Shown: in pieces, positions 57,904 through 64,000 of the stretch
Layout of the letters: each line of letters opens with the position of its first letter
Numbering within the stretch: the stretch's first letter is position 1
NCBI GenBank assembly: GCA_017506865.1
Contig: JAFCMP010000095.1
Span: 124,001-188,000 of the forward strand
DNA length: 64,000 nucleotides
Direction: 5' to 3'
Origin: Tribonema minus
Taxonomy: Eukaryota; Sar; Xanthophyceae; Tribonematales; Tribonemataceae
Made by a program: the position numbers and the translations under genes
The notes under the pieces: model-generated
The model's input: the letters and a program-made list of their open reading frames with translations, nothing else
Told to the model about the DNA's origin: nothing
The model's database searches: none

Positions 57904-60900
57904 ACCGCGTTGCAAACACGAACACCCGTCTAGCGGCGGCACATGCTTTGCCGATCGCCGGAGCACAACGCGGCGTGGTCCTGCTATCCTGTAACTGCTT
58001 GTAACTGCTTTCAACGACGGTCATCGGTGGCGTGCTGGCGGCGGCGAGCTGACGCCTGTACCGCGCACACACAGGCGGAGTCAGACGGAGTGTGCTTGCT
58101 CGCACCCTGCGTGTGCGACTCAACGCGTCGTTGATCTCGAATGCAACGTTTCGCACCCACAGGAAGGGCGAAAACCCTTATCAACAGATACTATAGGGCG
58201 GGAACTCTCACTTACATAAGGTTAGGGGTAGGTCAGGGTTAAGGTTGGAAGTACCGTGCACAACTGAGCGCTGCTGCCGGAATCTGCGCGCGCACCTGCT
58301 GCGCCGCCGGCTGTCCAGGGTAGCCGCCATACTGCTGCTGCTGCTGCGCGCCAGCTGGCATCCCCCCCTGCCCCCCCGCATACGCGCCCGGCTGCTGATA
58401 CGGCATCGCCGGCGCGCCGCCAACTGCGCTGTACTGCGGCTTGTACTGCTGCTGCGGCAGCGGCGCCTGCTGCTGCAGCGGCAGCAGCTGCTGCATGGGT
58501 GCGTAGCCGCCAGGGACCTGCACGCGTGCGATGTTGCAGAAGGAGAGTCACCACCAAGAACTTCAGCAATAGCAATCGCTGCTACGACTTAGGGTTAAGG
58601 TTAGTTGAGCCTGACGCCGCTGTACTGCGGCTTGTACTGCTGCTGCGGCAGCGGCGCCTGCTGCTGCAGCGGCAGCAGCTGCTGCTGCATGGGTGCGTAG
58701 CCGGCAGGGACCTGCACGCGTGCGATGTTGCGGAAGGAGAGTCACCACCAACAACTTCAGCGAAAGCGCTGGTGGTGCTACGCGACTTAGGGTAAGGGTT
58801 GAGGTTAACCCTAACTCTGGGCCGCCGCATGGAAAGCCAGAACATCGAAAGATGGGTGTTACCAAGCGACAATTAAGCCACAGAGTGATGTAACATCAAC
58901 ATTGGCATAACCTCAACAGCCCCGCCAACAAAAAAGTGAAAGCGCCAGTGGCCCAGTCGCTGAACCGTTGTTGCAGTTTGCATATAGAACACCAATCTCA
59001 TTGATGTCTGGTCTGGCGCCCCTAAGAGCCGTACAAGTGTGATACACCGCAGTCCACCGCTGTACTGGCCAAGTATACCCCTACATACCTACATGAATGA
59101 GTATAGGGCACCGTCATGGCCAGCAAATGGGCTATGAATGGCATCAGCATGCAACATGTCATGTCGAGCGGCGCACTGTGCTGCAAGTCATGTTGAAACG
59201 CCAGGACAAGGCATGTTAGTGTCGATGATACAGCGGCATGCACTGGCGCTACCCTCTCTCTTCATAAAAGTGGTTGACAAGGACCGTCGCGCCTCACCAC
59301 CAAGGCTGCTGCAAAGAAGCCAGCGAATACAGCGCGAATGCACCATACTCCAGCGCAGTTCACGTGAAGCCGCTCACACCTGCGCGTGCGGCGCTGGCAC
59401 CGCGACTGACAAGCCAGCAAGTACAGCGCGAGTGCACTGGACTATCATGCAGTTCACCACGAGTGCACTGTACTATCATGCAGTTCACATGAATGCGCTC
59501 TCACCTGCGCGCGCAACGCCGGCACCGCCGCCCCCCTGCTGTACCCCCTCAGTATCGACAGCAGCAGCTCCGTGGGGTCACGCGCCGCTGCCACGTCGCG
59601 CCGTCCCGCGACCTCATTCATCGCCGCCAGCGCCTCCGACTGCGAGGGCGGAGCAGGGCAGGGTAGGTAAGGTAGTTGAGCTCGGCCAATGGGGTACAGG
59701 TGGGGGTTCACTGTACCGAGGTTGGGCTGCGATGTGGCGCAGCAGCAGCGCTGACCCTAACCCTAACCCTAACCCTAAGCCCACGTCGTGCCGTCCCGCG
59801 ACTTCGTTCATCGCTGCCAGCGCCTCCGACTGCGGCGGCAAAGCAGTGCGGGGTAAGCATGGTATATTGGACTGCGATGAGGCATGGCAGCAACACTAAC
59901 CCTAATCCGAACCTAACCCTAACCCGAAGGTCACATCGCGCCGTCCCGCGACCTCGTTCATCGCCGCAAGCGCCTCCGACTGCGGCGGCGGAGCAGGGCG
60001 GGGTAGGTAAGGTATATTGGACTGTACCGAGGGTGGACTGCGATGAGGCACGGCAGCAGCCCTAGCCCTAACCCTAACCCTAAGGCCACCATCGCGCCTG
60101 CTGGCAACCTCGTTTATCGCGCCAAGCGTGATCGGCGTGCCTTCAGCTAGAGAAGTCAACCCCATGAGGTACAGGCGGGGTTCACTGTGCTGAGGTTGAA
60201 CTTGAGATAGGCGGCAGCGAGCAACCGCGTGTTCACGCCACAAGCCGCGACGACCCCCCTGCCTGTGGGAACTCCAAGTTATGATTGGTAGGCAGCTCTT
60301 GCGGCTCGCAGCCCAGCAAGGGCCGTATGACATGGGTCGGGGTCCGGGCGGCCACTTGTGCGCCTGTGTGCCCCGGACAATATGCAGTTGGAAAGGAGAA
60401 CAGCCGTTCTGTGTGCCCGAATTCACAAACCGCTCCGGATCGTGCGCGTGTCGATCAGTACATCGAGTGCACGCTGCGCGCACCAGCGCGCGTACGAGCG
60501 CAACCAGACACACCTTCTATTCTATCAAGCAGGAAGAGACTTTTTCCATGCGACTCTCCCCGCCGCTGAAGCTTCGACAACATCGAGCGCGCCGTCGCGC
60601 AGTTTACGCAGTGCATCGTCCATAGTGACTCTCCGCGCCAGTGGGAACTTCAACCACCTCGCTTGTGCCCAGTCTGCCGCCGGCGGAAGCCAATTGCACG
60701 ATAGACGACTGCACCGCACACAGCAACGTTCACAGCACAGGTGGTGCGCGCGATCGACTTCGAGGCGATGCTGCTCGTCATCAGCACAAGACGACAGTTG
60801 CCCATGAGAGGCAGTTACATGAATCTGACGGTATGTGTAGACCTTGTGCAGAAAGAGCAGCGAGGGGGCGAACCAGTTGTGCTGGTGTAGGGCGACCGCT

Positions 60901-63262
60901 GACTTGACCTAACCCGAACCCTAACCATGACCTAACCCTAAGCTGACGATGGGAAGTTGCGCGTGATGGTGCCAAAAACATACCACATCGACTACTGCGC
61001 CATGGATGCAGTCCGGCGTATACGCGGGTAATACACACGTTCGTGCATACATACCTCTGTCATTTCCCGAAGGGTGTCCATGCAGCGCCCGTCCATCTGC
61101 AGCGAAGCAACGACGCACGGAGGTTACAAGTGGCGATTACAGATGGCAATTACAAGTGGCGGTTACAAGTGGCGCAGGTCAGCGCAGCTCAGTCAGCTGC
61201 ACGCGCGCGCTGAAGGGCATCGCAGCAGCAGCAGTGCTCAGAGGCACTACGGCAGTGCTCAACGCTGTGCTAGCGGTGAGCAACAGCAGGCTACGGTCAT
61301 TCACAAACGGTGACTGATGTGAAGTTGTAGCTCCATGGCACTCTGCGCAACAGGCGCTGCATGCTTGAAGAGAGGTGACACCAGTTAAAGTACAGTACAT
61401 GGAAATTGAAGTATGCATGCCACCTGTCTTCCAGCACACAAGGACACGCACACGCACGCTGCGCACGCGCTCCCTGCTGCCATCACAGCGGGCGTACGCA
61501 CAGCAGCAGCAGCACGCCACCGTGACCATGGCGTACTGATACACCGGGCGAGAGGCAGGCGGGCGGTACTGTAGGTGCGCCATTACAGCTCGATCCGCGC
61601 CTGCAAACTGGCGTGCGCGCGGCGACCGCAACAGGGCACCATAGGGTTGGGGGTAGGGTTAGGGCTAGCTGTGGCGTTACCTGATCGCGCCGGACCACGT
61701 TCATCCCGTACAGCTGCTCCAGCTTGATCTTCACAGGGCGCGTGAGGCCGTCCGGGCCCGCCTGCGGCATGGCGCGCATCGGCATGCGCCCCCCCGCTGC
61801 CCCCCCCATCCCCCCCTGAGCGCTGCTGCCTCCCGCCCCCATCGCCGCCATCGCGTGCTGCTGCGGCAGCGGCGGCGGCTGCTGCTGCTGCGGCGGCGGC
61901 GCCTGCTGCGGCGGCAGCGTGCTCGCCTGGTACTTGCGCAGCACGCCGAGGAGGTACGCGCCCTTGTTGTTGCGGATCGCGGGGCCCGCGTCCGCGATGC
62001 CGTACGCGTACTCGTTAAGCGCCGCGTAGCCCTGCGGGGGCAGAGGTTACAGGGGGGGGGGCGGGGAATAAGGGTTAGGGTCAGGATATCAGCGCCGCAG
62101 CCATGCTGATGTCGTGCCTATGTGCACAAGTGCCGATGAGCGGCTGCAGTGCGCTGCAGGGCGCACTGGTTGAGCGTTGCGCGGCCGCGCAGAGCAATGC
62201 TGACGCAAGGTGGGAAGGAAGTCTAGCGAAGCGGTGGCGACAGGGGTCAGGGCACTCCTAATGCACACTGACGGACGTGGCGGCTTACGTGTAACTTCGC
62301 ATGTGAGTGTCTGCGTGTAACAATGAGCACTGGTGCGGCGCGAGCAGCGATTGCGCGCCGCTGTCGCGTACCGCAAGGAGCAAATTGTCGTCCGCGGCTG
62401 TCCGCGTACGCGCTTACGCAAGTGTTGAAGAGAGATTGCAGAAGCTTGCGCACTGTCCCTGCAGTTGGTGCATAGTGTGTTTAAAGCAAGCTGCTTTTCT
62501 TTGTGCCAGGCAGAATTCCAAAGGTGCAATGCGTGCACACGCGCGTTGAGCGGTGGCAACGCTCCCAATGCTTAGCCGTCGGCTGACGCACGTGCGCTAA
62601 GGATCATTTTTACGGCGGCAGGATGTGGTGCTAGTATCAACCACATCAAGCACAAGGTACAGGCAGTGGAGCAGTGCAGGCGTGCCGCAATTGTCTATCA
62701 CAACCGTCAAGTCCCCGCACTGTAGACTGTGCTTCAATTGGCGGCAGAATGCTGTATGCCAAGGCAACAACAGCCAGGGGTGGTCTGTTGTGCGCAGCTG
62801 CAGCAGAGCTTGGCAGAGGCGCAGTATCTTTCTCCGCTGTAGATCTCTTGATGATGGATGCAGCAGGATCCGATTTGCGACGCACCTACAATCCTGGAAG
62901 ATTGGGCTGTGCCACACAGAATCCGCAAACTCACAAGTCCGTGAATGTTAAAACAATTGCTCTGCTTACAAAAACGAACGAGACCGGCAGCAAAAGAAAA
63001 GCACTTGTGGCGAAACGCAGACGATTGGCAGGTAAATGTGGAAAAATAGAGCAGATTGAAGTGCTGCTATGTGCGGATCAGATTGATAGCACACGCAAGC
63101 AATAACTCTGCTGGGCTGGCTCACCAGCTCGTCCGTCAGCTCCGACAGCAGGCTCAGGATGCGGGTATCGGCAAACACCCTCTCGTCTTCCACGGGGTTG
63201 AAGATGGATAGGAAGCGGGAGCGTATAGGAGGACGCAGCTCATCTATATTGCGCGCCATCAT
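39648..63262 (-). CDS. Giant RNA-binding-type protein with four hnRNP-Q acidic (NURR-like) domains
   Basis: Eighteen exons on the minus strand: 63125-63262, 61681-62031, 61055-61096, 59505-59639, 58296-58517, 57139-57327, 56114-56224, 54631-54795, 53971-54060, 50640-52724, 49837-50007, 47996-48324, 46830-47039, 46260-46349, 45526-45627, 44644-44780, 42360-43467, 39648-40781. They sum to about 2,270 codons. Borders are GT-AG and phases fit throughout, apart from one missing base in 47996-48324 and two compensating indels in 50640-52724. Each of the four acidic domains is a helical unit ending in a V/I-R-[ND]-[KP]-S-A-Y-L-like signature (RNNKGAYLLGVLRKY; RDPTELLLSILRGY; VRN with PGLSFFGIVRAHY; VRDKSAYLMGLLKRY). 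In animal hnRNP Q/R this domain precedes RRMs, but no RRM is seen here. Q-rich, RG-rich and K/A-rich linkers suggest a nuclear RNA-granule scaffold (inference). Confidence 0.85.
42360..43467 (-). CDS. Exon 17: Lys/Ala/Ser-rich, histone-H1-like composition
   Basis: About 369 codons rich in AAAKPAA-, GDKKPAG- and SPKAKAAAA-type units, beginning SRASREGYAREAHYPASH and ending VDDEHGSTAQ. It resembles the tail of linker histones in composition only, with no globular domain, and is probably disordered and basic, able to bind nucleic acid. The GC-rich antisense frame over the same stretch is a shadow. Confidence 0.8.
43680..43945 (-). repeat. Exon-edge echoes before exon 17
   Basis: Copies of the acceptor and first codons of exon 17 (CAGGTCGCGCGCCAGCCGCG, then GAGGGCTACGC) lie at 43680-43735 and 43893-43945, about 220-230 bp apart, each preceded by a 'TTTTCCAA/GTTGGAAA'-containing intron segment. 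Confidence 0.88.
44293..45090 (-). repeat. Exon-edge echoes on both sides of exon 16
   Basis: Donor-side copies (CACGACTGGTGAGC) lie at 44476-44535, 44379-44400 and 44293-44315. Acceptor-side copies (ACGCCGACGTA-GACG-CAG...CCCGACGGCAA) lie at 44860-44935 and 45015-45090. The true exon is 44644-44780. Confidence 0.88.
45205..45505. repeat. GTACACAT-type short repeats
   Basis: Units such as GGAGTACACATGGA, GAGTACACATAG and CGAGTACAAATCG recur in four clusters (about 45206-45240, 45299-45330, 45365-45390, 45462-45500) just after exon 15 in gene direction. Between them lie echoes of the exon 15 donor end, the closest at 45417-45470. Confidence 0.7.
45526..47039 (-). CDS. Exons 13-15: fourth NURR-like domain
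   Basis: Exon 13 (46830-47039) has RGRDDDYYAGG then the domain start FPALYKRVSERVYFTFQ. Exon 14 (46260-46349) is ALVAQGLLVSEEVDDDKL...DASA. Exon 15 (45526-45627) is VAALDEFSSCDMTRVRDKSAYLM...GPE. Joined in phase 0 they give one complete helical domain with the GLL..EEVD and VRDKSAYL signatures of the hnRNP-Q acidic family. Confidence 0.85.
46428..46495 (-). repeat. Exon-edge echo before exon 14
   Basis: The first ~40 bases of exon 14 with its acceptor (GCAGGCGCTGGTGGCGCAGG, then GCCT) recur about 140 bp upstream. AACTTCAAG motifs lie on both sides. Confidence 0.85.
47165..47440 (-). repeat. Exon-edge echoes before exon 13
   Basis: Two copies of the exon 13 start (CGCGGCCGCGACGACGACTA) lie at 47165-47235 and 47337-47440, the latter also including the GACCGGCGCGACCCCAAGGC part of the exon. 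Confidence 0.88.
47736..47755. repeat. Interstitial TTAGGG tract
   Basis: Three clean TTAGGG units on the plus strand in the intron after exon 12. Further variants lie at ~47310-47325, 47630-47645 and 48369-48412 in the same introns. Confidence 0.85.
48835..50560 (-). repeat. Exon-edge echoes flanking exon 11 on both sides
   Basis: The true exon is 49837-50007. Copies of its 3' half (EALPEPDALRAIAEFEALDTAK then VR and a GTGAG donor) lie at about 49602-49690, 49440-49510, 49305-49372, 49165-49222, 48962-49030 and 48835-48880. Copies of its 5' half (CAG acceptor plus RMHPSVQRR) lie at about 50150-50225, 50395-50440 and 50520-50560. At least three donor copies keep a GTGAGA or GTAAGA site. This is the richest echo cluster in the window. 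Confidence 0.9.
49837..50007 (-). CDS. Exon 11: core of the third NURR-like domain
   Basis: 57 codons starting RMHPSVQRRMGALYDSGLL and ending DTAKVRN. With the next exon (48324 downward: PGLSFFGIVRAHYDRLGPDF) it forms the domain. It is the copy closest to animal hnRNP Q/R: GL-x4-ELD-like turn, ALELLEALPEPDAL, then AEFEALDTAKVRN. Confidence 0.88.
50640..52724 (-). CDS. Exon 10: long RG/DRG-repeat region
   Basis: About 695 codons. Starts YAPTPLPQQGG, passes a Q-rich block (QQQQ), then hundreds of residues of short units of the form M-P-x-[DE]-R-G, G-P-D-R-G and Y-P-E-R-G, and ends PPHFDRVPYGTE. Arg-Gly-rich tails bind RNA and are usual targets of arginine methylation. The middle is out of frame with both ends by one base, shifting at a G5/C6 run near 52690 and a G8 run near 50740. 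The total length is still divisible by three, so two compensating indels are implied. Confidence 0.82.
53260..53295. repeat. Interstitial CCCTAA tract
   Basis: Five to six clean CCCTAA units on the plus strand, in the intron between exons 9 and 10. Confidence 0.92.
53560..53970 (-). repeat. Eight echoes of the exon 9 donor edge
   Basis: The exon 9 end (GTGCTGCCGCCGCAGTACGA then TCAGGTAYAC) recurs near 53572, 53630, 53690, 53735, 53800, 53850, 53895 and 53940, roughly every 40-65 bp. Several keep CAGGTATAC. The true exon is 53971-54060 (VLPPQYDQ end). Confidence 0.9.
54912..54975 (-). repeat. Exon-edge echo before exon 8
   Basis: The CTGCAG acceptor and start of exon 8 (GGGGCGGGCATGGT, then GCCCGGGGCAGCGG) recur ~180 bp upstream. 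Further decayed units of the intron part (GCCTGCACGCGGCGAAGTT-like) continue to about 55260. Confidence 0.88.
56275..56430 (-). repeat. Exon-edge echoes before exon 7, with (ATTC)n arrays
   Basis: Copies of the exon 7 start (CAG then CCCTCGGCGATCGGCGCGCC) lie at 56275-56318 and, more decayed, 56395-56430. Each is preceded in gene direction by an ATTCATTC microsatellite; the same microsatellite precedes the true exon at 56224. Confidence 0.88.
58612..58720 (-). repeat. Exon-edge echo before exon 5
   Basis: About 100 bases of exon 5 with its acceptor (VPAGYAPMQQQLLPLQQQAP) recur ~200 bp upstream of the true exon 58296-58517, with an open frame and only a few changes, followed by a TTAGGG-like tract. 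Confidence 0.9.
59754..60130 (-). repeat. Exon-edge echoes before exon 4, each carrying a telomere-type tract
   Basis: Three copies of the exon 4 start (SEALAAMNEVAGRRDV) lie at 59779-59848, 59935-60003 and 60085-60130. Directly after each, in gene direction, stands a run of TTAGGG units (plus-strand CCCTAA at 59754-59779, 59895-59930 and 60060-60085). The unit is about 150 bp. Confidence 0.9.
60900..60945. repeat. Degenerate CCCTAA tract
   Basis: CCTAACC-type units with variants, in the intron between exons 3 and 4. Similar short tracts lie near 57350, 58215, 58590, 58790-58815, 61645-61670 and 62065-62085. Confidence 0.75.
61681..63262 (-). CDS. Exons 1-2: first NURR-like domain and second-domain start
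   Basis: Exon 1 (63125-63262) begins MMARNIDELRPPIRSRFL, and the paired ATGs at 63262-63257 are the only start in frame. Exon 2 (61681-62031) continues GYAALNEYAYGIADAG then RNNKGAYLLGVLRKY. A Q/P and Met/Gly linker follows, then RPVKIKLEQLYGMNVVRRDQ, the first helix of domain two. That domain continues in exon 3 (MDGRCMDTLREMTE) and exon 4. Confidence 0.87.
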
Positions 63263-63762
63263 GCGCCTTCCTCCGCGTCACACGGCGCCTGCTCCCTCTG
63301 AGTCCCTCCAAGTGTCGCAGCACTTTTGAGACTGCCTCTGGTATAGTTGGATCCAAATGCTGTGGTCCAAAAAGTGTGAAAGAGCAGGCTCGAGCCTCAA
63401 GCCAGCCACGCCTGCTATGCTCTGCTGCTTCAGCAGCCTCAGGCCCAGTATCTAGCGGAAGACCCGGTATGTGTCGATTTTTGCCGAGAGCACCGATACG
63501 TAACGGAAAAACTGGAAAACGTTGTAAAACAAAAGGTGATGGGATGGGATGGTATGGTGATGATGATGGAGTGTATGGGACACGCTGCCGCCATCGTCGC
63601 GTTCCTGCCTCCGATTTTGAAGGTCAGGAGCACCGCCGAGCCGCCGCCGAGCCAACAGCGATCACTGGTCGCTAACGACGTGGACATCAATACATCAATC
63701 CTACGGGTAACAGCTGTTCAAAGCGGCCGCAAGCCTACGATGACGCGTGCGCCGCAGCGCGC
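63263..63762. other. Upstream region of the giant gene
   Basis: About 500 bp holding the presumed promoter. No TATA box or convincing open frame is seen. Confidence 0.45.
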
Positions 63763-64000
63763 TTAATGGTGTGCTGCGTTTACGAGTCTCTGTCCCGACA
63801 CGATTTCCGCTAAGCCGAACAGTCGCCAGCGCGAGGAAGCCCGATATGTTGCTGCCTCAAAAGCGCACTCGCGGGGTCCTTGTAGCACTTGCAATCCTAT
63901 GACCTCTATAGCCCTGTCGATATGCGCGAACAAAGCATGTGTCCCGCTGACGAGACCATATGCAGCAGTGCCGCTGAAGGCGGCCACTTGGAGATGCTGC
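63763..64000 (-). CDS. Possible partial exon or gene at the right edge
   Basis: An open frame of about 78 codons runs from the window edge to a TAA at 63763 (words such as FSGTAAYGLVSGTHALFAHIDRA). No family was recognised and no start is visible. It may be the last exon of a gene outside the window or chance. Confidence 0.25.
   Translation of the reverse strand, partial: QHLQVAAFSGTAAYGLVSGTHALFAHIDRAIEVIGLQVLQGPRECAFEAATYRASSRWRLFGLAEIVSGQRLVNAAHH

Noticed and set aside
60525-60719. Possible exon MDDALRKLRDGALDVVEAS in the giant gene
   Set aside because: Exons 3 and 4 join in phase 0 and complete a domain without it, and no clear acceptor/donor pair fits.

Overview
The window is nuclear DNA of a eukaryote. 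Every cellular gene is split by GT-AG introns, coding exons are very GC-rich, and short (CCCTAA)n/(TTAGGG)n tracts lie inside introns. Two predicted proteins (a peroxiredoxin Q and an unknown membrane protein) begin with a signal peptide followed directly by Phe, which is the usual plastid-targeting signature of algae with a secondary red plastid (haptophytes, ochrophytes, cryptophytes). I infer such an alga; the species cannot be named from the sequence.

Layout. 1-2856: noncoding flank with a ~187-bp tandem repeat and an alanine/GCN-rich repeat copy. 2857-14302: an 11.4-kb Ty3/gypsy LTR retrotransposon on the minus strand with two apparently identical 355-bp LTRs and a TGAG target duplication. 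It codes for gag, an embedded cytosine-5 DNA methyltransferase domain, protease, RT, RNase H and integrase with chromo-like and Tudor-like tails. Next to its 5' LTR lies an almost complete tRNA-Arg body ending in CCA. 14303-16421: a broken retroelement relic with an endonuclease-like C-terminus, whose repeat part matches the left flank in inverted orientation. 19095-22459 (-): peroxiredoxin Q, 5 exons. 22734-31122 (+): RBM25-type splicing factor (RRM, RS region, PWI), 9 exons, head to head with the peroxiredoxin. 34849-35714 (+): unknown plastid-type membrane protein. 39648-63262 (-): a very large 18-exon gene of about 2,270 codons with four hnRNP-Q-type acidic (NURR-like) domains, Q-rich and RG-rich linkers and a long Lys/Ala-rich tail. 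Exon phases agree along the whole chain except where homopolymer indels occur.

The most unusual signal is in the introns. Both ends of many introns carry one to eight decaying copies of the adjoining exon edge, often with the GT or AG splice site kept: donor-side copies follow an exon and acceptor-side copies precede it. I call these 'exon-edge echoes'. They occur in all three multi-exon genes and explain much of the intron length. In one intron each copy also carries a telomere-type tract. Most frame breaks in otherwise good genes amount to one missing base, often in a homopolymer, which suggests assembly deletions rather than true gene death.
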